A DNA stretch of 64,000 nt, from assembly GCF_017562075.2 (NCBI RefSeq), contig NC_054084.1, positions 41,074,197 to 41,138,196 on the forward strand, in the 5' to 3' direction. The notes beneath the pieces were generated by a model that did not search any database, was not told the DNA's origin, and worked only from the letters and a program-made list of their open reading frames with translations. The first letter of the stretch is position 1. Each line of letters starts with the position of its first letter. This document shows positions 13,839-25,013 of the stretch, piece by piece. The translations under genes and the position numbers were made by a program. This DNA is from Anopheles merus. Taxonomy: Eukaryota; Arthropoda; Insecta; Diptera; Culicidae.

Positions 13839-15629
13839 CTAGTGATGGTGGTGTTCGTACTCGACATGTTCGTGCTCGTGATGGTGGTGCACTGGGACAT
13901 GAACCGGGACCTTGACTGGGTACGGCACTGGCTTCTCGACCTCATAAGGGATGTGCTTCTCGATGGTGTACGGCACTGGACGCTCAACCGGAACCTTCAC
14001 CGGGTAGGGGACGTGCTTCTCGACCGGGACCGGGATGTGCTTGTACACTGGGTAGGGCTGCGGGACTGGCACCTTCACCGGAACTGGCACGGGCTTGTCA
14101 ACGTGCACCGGCACGGGGCGATCGTACGGGACATGCACTGGGTACGGGACCTTCTTGATGACCTCATACGGCACTGGCTTCTCCACCGGGACCGGGACTG
14201 GCTTCTCAACATGGACCGGGACTGGGCGATCGACTGGCACATGGACTGGGTAGTGGACGATCTTCTCAACCGGGTACGGCTTCTCAACGTGCACTGGGAC
14301 CTTGACCGGGTACGGGACCTTCTTCTCAACTGGGTACGGAGCTGGGACATGGACCTTCACCGGGACATGGACCTTCTTCTCCACTGGGTAGGGAGCGGGC
14401 ACGTACACCTTGACCGGGACGGGACGATCGTACGGAACGTGGACTGGGTACGGGACCTTCTTCTCAACCGGGTACGGGGCTGGGACGTGCACTGGCACCT
14501 TGACGATCTCCTTGACCGGGTAGTGGACAGTCTTGTAGACTGGGTAGGGCTTCGGCACTCCAACCTTCACCGGGACCGGGATATGCTTCTCCACTGGCAC
14601 TGGGATGTGCTTCTCCACTGGGTACGGGACCGGGACCTTCTTGACGACGGTCAGCGTCTTCTCGTGGTGCGGATGCAGATCATAATGGTGGCCATGGGCG
14701 TACGATTCGAAATGATGGCCGCTGAAATCATGTCCACCGAAGTCGTGCTCGAACAGACCACGTTTATCGTGGCGCTTTTCGCCCTCCGCTGCTGGTTTCG
14801 CTTCTGGGGCCGCAGACTGCTGTTTCTCCTCGGCCGCCGAACTCAAGACCAGTAGGGTGGCCAAACCCAACAACACCTGGTAGTGGGGGAAAGGGAATGA
14901 GAAGCGCACACATTATGCGTTAGATATGAATTGCAAAAAAGCACATCAGCAGCCGCGCGAACTTTTCCATCGAAAGCGACCGTCACGATAAGCTAAGCGA
15001 CTTTTCGAGATGCCGAGAGCCGTTACGGAACCGTGAATCAATTTCCACCTCTTTTTATCATTTCCATTAATTTCCTATCGATTAGACGTCGCGGAAGTGA
15101 TCATACTAAACCCACCACCCCAAGCCTGCCACATTCAGGGAGTGGACTAGTTTTCACTTGTTTGAAGGCACGGGTTTGAAGCAACGACAGCAAAAACAAA
15201 AAGATCCCTGCGAAAGTGAAGTTCGACCCGATGTATGCACACGAAGGAGTCAAACACGTTTCACCAACCAGTCGCGGAACTGCGACAGTGTGCCAATGCG
15301 ATTCCAATTTGCAGTTTGCATGCAAATCACTCTGGCATATGATGCCAGGGTGCACACACATAGGGGGCAAAGTTGCTCGCACTATTGCACACGTCTTTTT
15401 TAGTGGACATATCCTTGCTTTGGACCATCAAACACAACGGTTTTTAGCATTATTTTGAATGCATATCCGAGTACGAGAATTTCACTTTATACATGACTTC
15501 CTCGAGTCCTGACACGAACCGCACACGAGCACACTAGCCACATTTGTTTCGTATGATTTGATTGTCTCTTAAAGCCACTGCGAATGTTACCCAAAACCCA
15601 AACTCATGCTCACGTACCAGAGACTTCAT
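13839..15629 (-). CDS. Secreted Pro/Val/Tyr-rich low-complexity cuticular protein (CPLCP-like), two exons
   Basis: Coding parts are 15629-15618 (exon 1, four residues MKSL) and 14876-13839 (exon 2, stop TAG), giving 349 aa. The donor after MKSL reads GTACGT and the acceptor is a pyrimidine tract ending CCAG at 14877; the 741-bp intron is phase 0. Splicing creates an excellent signal peptide, MKSLVLLGLATLLVLSSAA, which is why I reject the ATG at 14909, whose first residues translate the intron's pyrimidine tract. Next come an Ala/Lys/Glu-rich segment (about 20-40), a DKRGL motif (41-45, possible dibasic cleavage), a His/Phe/Gly region (46-76), then about 250 residues of imperfect repeats such as KVPYPV, PAPYPVEKK, YDRPVPV and KHIPVPV, and a His/Glu tail (about 331-349). 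The mature protein has no Cys or Trp. High PV/PY density fits the Anopheles CPLCP cuticular family and resembles Drosophila Vajk-type proteins as I recall them. No chitin-binding RR consensus is seen, so a role in cuticle or another extracellular matrix is inferred. It is paralogous to the gene at 40179-41791. Confidence 0.88.
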
Positions 15630-15695
15630 TGTGATGCGCTTACGAACTGTACTTCACTGTACGGTGGATACTGGAATACCAGAGTCCAAAAAGAT

Positions 15696-15732
15696 ACTGG
15701 ATGATGTTGGTGGGTCGCAAACGTCTTTTATA
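15696..15732 (-). promoter_or_regulatory. TATA/initiator core promoter of the 349-aa cuticular-type gene
   Basis: On the minus strand TATAAAAG lies at 15732-15725 and TCCAGT, an arthropod-type initiator, at 15701-15696. The A of the initiator (15698) is 34 nt from the first T of the TATA box, and a 69-nt leader then reaches the ATG at 15629. The paralogue shows the same motifs at the same spacing. The start site itself is inferred. Confidence 0.7.
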
Positions 15733-16776
15733 CAAAAGCCACTTTATGATACACACTATGCGTTGCCCACACTCTCACTCACTCGCGTGTCTCTCCCCTC
15801 CAGCTTGCTGAGGGCTTGCTGGGGGCGCGCTTTTCGCGGTGGCATCGCGATTCGCTCGACCGGGCCCATACCCGGGTGTCCCCACTCTTCTGTCGGTACG
15901 TGGGGTAACTCGCAGCGGGGCGGGAGAGTGTGTTCACTAGTATACCGGTGGCACTCCAGCGGATACTCAATCCACTGCGCTCTGTGCGGTTGTTTGTGAA
16001 TGGTGAGTGGTACGTAGTGATCCTACTATCGAAACCCTTGCCCAAGCACTTTGAAATGGGTAGAACTTCCCTTGTGTACGTACGTTGAACTGTTTGGCTG
16101 AGGTGAAGCGCTTTTTCGGAAACAATTCCGAAGGTTTGGGTAATTATGCGAGGAAGACATTGTCGTTCTTGGGTCTATTCTTAGCTTGCAACATTTGTCT
16201 GAGGTTGTTGGTTTTTCGGGTTGTTCATTGCTTTGTGCCGTGGGCGGAAGCTTGCTAATAGCGGAAGAATGCTTCACGGTTCTGTGCAGTTGGCGAGTAA
16301 AGGGTTATGAATCGATGTGAAACATGAATGGAATGAGCTGTTAACAAACTGGCCTACACGCTTACGATGGTCAAAATGTTTGGAAAGTTTTCAATCAAAC
16401 ATAACGTAGGTACAGAACCTTTGGCGATGCTGTTTTCATAGTGAGCTGAGACGGATTATTTGATCGTGGTTTTTAAAAGACTTCAACTTTGCCAAAAAAT
16501 TATTAATTCGAGGTACAATAAAACAACTAAGGAGCAAAAGTTTTTACACAGAAACATTACCAGGCTAGTGATCTTTTAAATATTAAGTTTGACATCAGCA
16601 TAGAGTTAAAACATACTCTGTTCAAATAGGTAATTTTAAAGAAATTCTAATAATGCTCTTTATGTGTTCTTTGGTTAGAACAAGAATCAAGAAACAAGAA
16701 TTGAAAAATCATCACAACTTTAAAAATACTGTTATTATTCTTTCTTTCAATGATAACACCCTTTGATAGAATTATG

Positions 16777-16945
16777 TTTTCTTCTGCTTGGAGTAACGTC
16801 CTATGCGAACACGCTTTCGAGACTTATTCAGTATCACGCAACTGGATAGTCAGTCCTTGCTACGAATGGATGGTCCATTCTAGGCTTACCCCGTGACGGG
16901 CTTATTATTAGGCCGTTCCAGTTGACGATTATATCATGGTATCAC
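16777..16945 (-). mobile_element. Diverged SINE200-related copy, minus strand
   Basis: Read on the minus strand it contains ATAATCGTCAAC (A-box region), CTAGAATGGACCATCC, GGACTGACTATCCAG, GAATAAGTCTCGAAAGC, TAGGACGTTACTCC and then AGAAGAA. These blocks occur in the same order as in the copies at 8.3 and 24.8 kb. The B box is degraded, so it is an old copy. Confidence 0.7.
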
Positions 16946-19900
16946 ATCTCTACATGACTGTTTGATGTGATAAGTTACTAGGTTGTATAGAAAGTACAAC
17001 AAGTAGATATAAAAAGGTACTAGGCATGCGCAATATATTTTTTTGTTGGTTCTATGGTAGAAACAATCATTGGAACATTCGGAAAAATCGTTAGCTGACA
17101 TAAATAACTTCTCGGTATTTCTTGAATGTCTAATGAAGTGCCTCTAATGGAAAAAGAGTGCCATGGGTAATAATTCATATGTGTCTCTAGCTAATGGAAA
17201 TAATGGAAATAATTCAATTTGAATTAAAAATAAATTATCTAAAAACACGCGTACTACTTAAGCGATTATATGCAAAAACAACTCCCCGCAGAACAAGTTG
17301 TTCGTACAACGAATGAGTAACTCGAATGAATTCAACTCATGGCGCAAGAATAACTTGGGGTCACTCCTCATGGGGGACTCATAAGTTATGTCACTCAATA
17401 AACAGAAGATTCATAACGCAGGAGTAAAAATATATGAATATTATTCGATCAAAATTCAGCAGTAAATTGGTGTAATATAACCAAGCAAAGGACTGTTAAA
17501 CTTTTACTCAACATAATCCACAAGGACCTGCTATGCAAACTTTTATAGTTATAAATTGTTATATCTAATTATCGTTATGAATGCATAGTATTGAATATGT
17601 ATAAAATTTTAAGTGACAATTTCTGGCAGCTCATGCTATGCTATGTGCTATGATTAGACTCGTGCATAAAAATAAAAAAATCTGTTGAAGGATAAATACC
17701 ATCACTTTGACATTTTTTTCACGCCGTAAATGAAACATCGGGCCAAGTAAACGACCCAAAAAAAATACCTCTCAAAAAGACACTACCACATGTAACGCTT
17801 TCCAGGTTTATTCTCCTAATTCGTCATTCAAATTATCACATCACCCGTCCCCGTACTAGCTAATTAAAAATCCTTGGCAAGTAATGTGCTTTCCGCTCGC
17901 TCACTATCGCCGCACTGCAATCGCTTGCGACGTATGATAAACGATGCCATCACGTAGCCATGAGCGTAACCGCACTCGTGTGACGATTCCAGCACCACGC
18001 ACCGAAATGTGTCGTACAAGTGCCGCGAAACACCGCCTTCATGTTACGGCCGCGCCGATAATCTTTAGCTGCTCATTAGCTAACTAGCAGATGTGTGTTT
18101 TGGCCGTGTTGTTTAAGAGTGCGTTTGCCAATTTCGCTCGATTTCGACGAACGTTGGCAGACTTTCGTTCACTTTTCCACCAAAGCTATTGTTGTGCGGA
18201 GGAACGTGTGTGTATGTGTGTGTGTGTGAGTGTGTGCGATTGTGTATTTTTTTATTACAGTACAGTCCTCGCGTACAATATGAAACCGATGGAAGTGTTG
18301 GAAAATTAGAAATCATCTCGCACCATACGCTCGTGTCATTTCAGCCGTACTTCCATCCTGCCACACAACGGGAGAGTGGGAGTGAAAAACCGTCAGTTGA
18401 TCGTGCTGATCACATCAGATCACCTCCGGCCGGCAAGGTCACAAGACGCCATCAGTTAGCTCTCTTTTTATTTTGGAGGGCTCTTTGGCAAAAGAAGGCA
18501 GGGAAGGCAAGCATAATCCTGCGTGGAGCGTATCGCGTTGGAGGACGCTGCATGGCAGCTGGCACAGAAATTGCCGCACGGACCGGGAATGGCCGCAAAG
18601 ACACGGTGTGCTTGCGACACATCCCTGCAGCTTTGCACTTTAAGGCTTTGGTTTCGGAATTCGTTTTCGGCAGCCGCGAATGCATTACAAATCGGCACTA
18701 AAGCAAGAGATGAAAACGACAGCTGACCTTCGGTGTTTGGGGCTGTTGGGCTGTGAGCTACAAGGCGAATCGTTGTGTTCGATCATCAGTGGAAAATGGA
18801 AAATAAAACTGTTTAGCTTATTTGGACAGTGGCGGTTGCCCAGCGCAATATTGATTGCTGGCTTTTTGGCAGGGTGTTAATAATTGCACGCGTTTGGGCG
18901 ATTTAATCGGAATGGTAATTGTGTGGGCACGTAAGTTCGATTAAATTACTTATTTGTTGAGCAATTTTGAGACGTAAAGAAGCTAGCAATCAAAATGACT
19001 GTTTAGGGGTGTTTGCATTTTATAAAACCTAAAAACTGGTTTGCCGGTTCAACCCAGTGCAGCCGTTCATATTTGGTTTCAATCTTGCCGCTACAAAGAT
19101 TGTTTGCATAACAGTTGTTTGTGTTTGGGTATAATACAATACGCCGTTAAAAAGTGTTCATATTACATCTAGAAAAGGGTTGGTGTGTGAAAAATGTATA
19201 CATTAATTCCTAAAACTGGTTCCAAATAAAGACAGTCCAGTGTATAATCCCTCTGCCAATTTATTTCCCTTTTAAGCGGTTAGTTTTGAGTAGCAATAGC
19301 ACTCGTTGAAGACGAACCAGTGTATAGCGATTAAATGGTTAAATTAAATTAATTCCACCCACCCATTCCCAAAGGAATTAATCTCTGCACTATTGTCTCG
19401 TCAAGCGGAAGAGGAAGTAAAGGTGAGAATTTCAGGGGCGTTATACAGAACTTTGTAGCAGCGATGGAGGATGAAGCTGTTCGTTTTCGCTGTATCTAAA
19501 CAGTTCTAGAGCGCAAGCTTCTCTCTGAATTATGTAAAGCCCTCAGTGCAGGCTTGATTTTATCTGGGCTATTTTTTGGGTTTCGAGTACACGTTACAAC
19601 GTAACGCAGCACAGGTCAAAACCGGAAGACTCATGAAAATGAAACGAGCCAAAACTCAAAGAAACCAGCTCAACAAGCCTCACATAATTGGTTGATTTAC
19701 GTCGCGTTGTCGATGGTCGTTCGGTTCAATGGTAATAACCGGGTTACGCTTGCGAATGACCACCACCCCGGAATGAAGTATCGTCATTGGTTGCAAGCAG
19801 TGTTTTTTTTTGCGCTTTTTTGTGGGAAAATTCTCCCAGCATGTAGGAAAAACTGCACACGAAAAGCACGAGGTCTCTACCAATCAACCTACACACTCTA

Positions 19901-22900
19901 CCGGTCGCTACAGTTTACATCGCGTGTGAAGTGCCATATGGTGCCACACAGAGACCACATAACCGCAACCAGCGGTGGTCAGCGCGGTGGAAAAACAACC
20001 ACCCGGTTTGCGAGGTGGGAAAACAACAAACATTTTCCGTGCGTTTCGCACTCTCCTTCTTCCGCCCTCCTTCCATTGGTCAGTGCGTTACGATGCGACC
20101 ACGCGAGGGTACGTACAATTTCCCCAAACAGCGTCACCCGTTCAATCGAGAGCGCATCGCAAGACTTCAATGGTTCGGCAAGCGACGAACCCGACCGTTC
20201 GCTGGTCGGTTTTCTTCCGACTTCGTAATTGTGCGGCAGAAGCACACCGATAGCGATAAGAAAGTATAAGAGCTCACAAGTTTTTATTTTATTTTACAAT
20301 TGGAATCGGCTCAGTTCACAAAGCCAAACCGCTTTCTACGGGAAACCCCCGATTGGATTTCAATAAACCTTAGTTCAATTATTGAACCTATCGCGATCGA
20401 TAAAACGGTGCGTTAAATTAAATAAAAATAATTCCCTACCCTCTCCCAGAAACCATTCCACCTGCAATGGCCTGCAAACAATGCACCAGACTACCAAGGC
20501 CACAGAGAACAGTGCTATCGTGCCGTTTTTATTGCAGGAATACCGCTCAGTGCTTGCCGACTCACACTTTCGCTTACTGTCACCGACTGTACGTACGCTC
20601 GTGTTTCATCCTAATGGAAGTGAGTTGAAATTGTCATGCCAGTGACATTGCAATCGGAAACTGGCTCGAGCTGCGTTGTGTCGCTAAACCGCTCATCCCA
20701 TTTGCTGCCAGTTCGTGGCGATCGTGACGATCGGATGCTTTTCACATAGTGCCGGTGGAAGATTCAATTGGATCGAACAAGAGCTCAAAGCGGTCAAAGT
20801 GGGTCAGTGTAGTTAAGATTGTTGTATGGGCTAAAAAATGGCATCTGTCAAGGTGGTGAGCCTGTGTCGGTACAGGTAATAATAACGGCAAGGACTTTTT
20901 ATCCATATTTTAGGTGCTTATTATAGGTGTAGAAGCTGAAGGTTTTTTTTGTATTCGAGTCGAATGTAAATATAGTTCTTTTTGCGTCTATGTGTCTAAA
21001 GAGTTGAGAGATACGATGATGCTAAAAAATAAAACCTCAGCCAAGACCAAAATTTGGAAACATATGCAGCGGTTGCATAAATTAGCCAAACATCGGCTAA
21101 ATTGTTTTCTCGATCCAATCGTTGGTTTAATTTCCTACTTTAAGCCTTCTTAACAACACACGTTGCAAACGTGTTTTTATGCACAACGGGCAGTATGGCA
21201 CGTTCCAACGACGAACTGAAAGAAGACGCGTGCAAAAAGCAGCAGGCACGTGAAAGAAATGCCTCAACGGGAAAAGAGAGGTACGGCCAAAAGCAAAACG
21301 AAATGAAATAAATAAACTCCTGAGCGCGCTCCATCAATCATCCTTCCTATCGTCATCGCCATCGGCACTCCATTGGCGGGCGGACTGCACTGCCTCATAC
21401 CGGTCGGGGCATTTCTTTTATCGTGTTGATTTCATAGATTTTCCAACTATTTTTCCAACCATTTCACCGGCAACCCGCATCATCTTGATCCTACCTTCCA
21501 CCTTAACGAAGGGTGTTACGTTTTGTCCCACTCAAACACACCCAGGCCAGAGAAGGACTGCGCAAGGTGGCCTACAGGATGACATAATCGACACTAGTGA
21601 AGACCGTCCCTGCCTCGATCCATATAGCAGGTGAAGCGGTTTTCCTCACGAGTAGCTTTTCCTAAGCTCCGGTGACGGTCATGGGTAAAGCCGAACTAAT
21701 TACCAGAAGAGGAATTCCTTCGCGCGACGGGAGGGTGCGCAATCGTTAATGCAATGCGGACTCAATCGAGCTAGGCGGAGGTAAGCTATCGCTGCATTTG
21801 CATCGTTTGCAAATTGTGTGGCTGTGTGCGCGCTCATGCATTCCGGTTGCAGGTGCAGTACGATCCTTAAGGGAAGCCCTGCATCGCATCGCGTGGATTA
21901 ATTTAAACCCAAACGCCACAAGGGTTGTGTTGTTTTCTTTTCCTTTCACAGCGCCCTAGATCCTCTGCGAACGTTGACGGGTGAGCGAGAAGATGAGTGA
22001 GTAGCGGAGTGGGAAGCGAAAATTGTGTCATGATTACTAATTTAGATGTTGTGTTCATCCCCCACTTACAGTTCGACGTGGTTGAGCGGTGCCGATCGAT
22101 TATTTGTGAAAGAGGTATTGAAGCGATTAAAATGATGAGTTTACTCAACGAGTTTACTTTACCTTTTTTTTCATTATTTTCACGTTACATTGGGCAATTT
22201 ACAAGTGGACATTTACTTCCTGTAAAAAATTGACTAAAATTGTTTCAAAGGAAAACTTCTTGGTAAGAATTTACTTACACTTTCAGACGCACAGAACTCT
22301 AATGCAAACAAAGCACACAAAAACGGAAGATTATTAACGGTTGGAATCTCTTCATGCTTCGCTGAGAACACCATTCATGGCCGGCGTTGTCTCTTTCTGG
22401 ATCGTAAACTCTACCCCCAAAGACTCTCAAGCTTATCTCAGTGTGCCTAATCCATCAACCGCATCCGCCGCGAGACGACACAAAATATCGTTGTACGGAA
22501 CGACACAAGGAAGTAGTTTTCTGTTACATGTTGATTTAATTTTTGGGCCGACTTTATTTGAAGGTTTTTTAGAGGGTGTTGTTGGCGATGAAATAACTCA
22601 AATAGGCTTATTCTATCCAACGAGCGATATGAATTTCAGATTCGGAAATTGTTGCATTTTGGATGATCTAACTCTCTGTGTGAGGAAGAGGGCGCTTGAA
22701 TGCTTGAAACCCCTGTGAAGGTCTGCATTAATCGATGGAACAGATTTCTCATCATGGGCCACCGTTTGTTGCAGAAAGTGCATTTAACAATGCTTTAAAC
22801 ATTCCTAAACGACTTATTGAATATTATGCTGCGGTAGTATTCTCACCCAAAGCTGGCAAACTAACAGCATGTTCGAGTGGCAAACCCATTACAGATAGCA

Positions 22901-24295
22901 TCAAGCAGGCGTTTGCTTTTCCTTTACTATCACCGCGATTAAATTGTAGTACGCGTCCAACACAAAACGATTCTCTTTATAGCTTATTCAACATTTGTTT
23001 CCCACCTAACGCCCTCCCGATCTGTAACACATATTTATTAGGTTTCTTCGCTTTTCAACCGACCCTTGCGGAGAGAGGCTGAAGCAAGGTAGACAAACGA
23101 TCGCTCGCGCCTGGTCAGTGTTATACATCACGCGGCCGGCTGACAAGAGGGATTCCGCTTTTCATTACATAAATCGAATCGAAGCATTCTCTTTTCATTA
23201 TACGATCCCAAACACACGCAGCATCACTTTCCCGGCGGAGCAAGATGAATGGAGGTGCAGCGACACAAACAGAATGCATCGCTGACCTTCTGGCCCCGCT
23301 GCACCAAGCCGTGCAGCAACACCGTTGAATGGGAGAAGTTTTCTTTTTAATAATCAGCCCAAGAACAAGCTCTTGGCAGCAGTTTTCGTAACGCTTTGTG
23401 TGCAGAATTCAATCGATTCACGGTGGCATTTAATTTGTTTATCCATCTGTCTATCCGGTTCGTTTTGCGAGATGAAAGCAATGGTGCTCTATTTTGCTAC
23501 ACAAACCCATTGAATCACAACCTCTTTTTTGCGGTATGTGCTCAAGGACCCGGACAAGTGCATACAATCTGCATTTTCAATTACCTAACGCATGCACGTA
23601 AAAGCCACTGGGAAAGGCAAGACGAGACTCGGGAGCGCGCTGTTACCGTAGGGGTCTGGCAGGAGGGGAAGGTAAGCAAGTGGAGAGAGTTGAGCGTTGT
23701 CGGTTTCGATGAGGTTGACGTGACATCGTTCAAATGAAGCAGCGATTTCAGTTTAATTGCAGCAATGCACTTGACTTGGCCGCGAAAGATGGTGTTTGTT
23801 TTTGAGTGAGGAAATACGTACTGGTTCAAAGTTGTGTTTTTACACCTTTACGCGATTAAGTAGACTACTGTCCCTTTTCAAGAAGATATCCATTCATGCA
23901 AGAGAAACCTTTGACGTTGTTTTAGTGTTTTTTTTATTTGCCACCACTTCATCGTCGCTATAGCTGTCAATGACATCTATAAAACGGGTTTTAAACCCTT
24001 TACAGTCTAGTGACTATGAGAAAAATAGTAAAAATTTAGTAACGGTTTTTTTTAAATTTCTGTTTTCGATTAAAAATTAAACTGCTTTCTTGTTAGTCGA
24101 ATTAAAAACATGTTTTTGTAAGAATCCTTTAGAGGCAGCTTGAGCCCTGCTCGAGGGGTTAAAACTGTGAAGAGGTTAAGTTGTTTTAAGTACATTTGCT
24201 TTCTTTTTCTAATTTTGTATAACAATTTAGCCATAAAAACTCAGATTCGCTTGGATAATTTATCCACAGAACTGAAAACAAATACGTGGGCATTT

Positions 24296-24370
24296 GATAT
24301 GGGCTGTTCGATAGTTGCGTTGGCTCCTAGAAGATAGTATAGAATCGATTCCCAATCGGACCGTCTTGAA
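24296..24370 (+). mobile_element. Degenerate tRNA-like SINE head
   Basis: GATAGTTGCGTTGGCTCC resembles an A-box region, and GAATCGATTCC (24342-24352) is a near-perfect B box, followed by CAATCGGACCGTC, similar to the segment after the B box in the other SINEs. It has no GAA tail and is probably a decayed fragment. Confidence 0.4.
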
Positions 24371-24823
24371 CAACTATCGATAGTTGTAGGATTTGTATTT
24401 GTAGTAATAACAAGTCACAGAAACCTGTATACACTAGCATCAACGCGTTATTCTTTTTTGACTTAAGTTTATTATTTGTGCTCATATGATTAATAATGTT
24501 ATTGAGACATTTCTTAAATCAGATTGGGAATGATACGACCAAATAAGCTGTTTTTATGAGAAAAAAACAGATCGATGCTTCGAATTTTATCAAACTGGAA
24601 CCAGACTCAATGGTTTAAAGAATGCATCAAATCAAACATCATGATTCAGGACTAACACGAAGCTTAAACCAAACCTAGCATTCGTTTGTATAGGTATTGG
24701 TAAAAATTAGAATACCGAAATAAATGTTAAGCATTTTTTTTATTTTAATCAAAATTATTTTTACGTCTCCAGGATACACCCATATTAGAAAAAAAAGGTT
24801 AATTTTAAGAAAAATATAGGCAA

Positions 24824-25013
24824 GCGGTTCCGTGGTGCAGTCGTAAACTCGAACGACTCAATGACATGCCCGTCATGGGTTCTAGCCTAGAATGGACCGT
24901 TACCCCGTAGCATGGATTGAGTACCCCGCTGCGTGGTAATGAATTAAGTCTCGAAAGCCTATATAGGCCGAGCATGTCCACGTAGGACGTTATGCCAAAT
25001 AGAAGAAGAAGAA
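24824..25013 (+). mobile_element. tRNA-derived SINE, SINE200-related
   Basis: The copy starts with CCGTGGTGCAGTCGTAAACTCG (A-box region), has the B box GGGTTCTAGCC, then GAATGGACCGTTACC, and ends in AGAAGAAGAAGAA. The body (TAAGTCTCGAAAGCC, TAGGACGTTATGCC) differs from the copy at 8.3 kb but agrees with the minus-strand copy at 16.8 kb, suggesting a distinct subfamily. I see no clear target-site duplication. Confidence 0.8.

Noticed and set aside
14877..14909. ATG at 14909 as the start of the first cuticular-type gene
   Set aside because: The codons between 14909 and 14877 translate a pyrimidine tract ending in CCAG. Joining MKSL from 15629-15618 gives a much better signal peptide and matches the paralogue.
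16971..16990. let-7-like 20-mer TAAGTTACTAGGTTGTATAG
   Set aside because: It matches let-7 at about 17 of 20 bases, but the seed is broken and no complementary arm forms a pre-miRNA hairpin nearby.
19021..19058. TATAAAAC followed 35 nt later by CAGTG
   Set aside because: The spacing is promoter-like, but the first downstream ATG opens a frame of about ten codons and no exon follows, so it is probably coincidence.
19692..20228. Frame containing MKYRHWLQAVFFFALFCG, which looks like a signal peptide
   Set aside because: The hydrophobic run derives from a poly-T tract. No good TATA-initiator pair lies upstream, and the rest of the frame is basic low-complexity sequence without motifs.
22341..22718. 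125-residue plus-strand frame
   Set aside because: It has no recognisable family features, promoter or splice context, and there is no supporting neighbouring exon.
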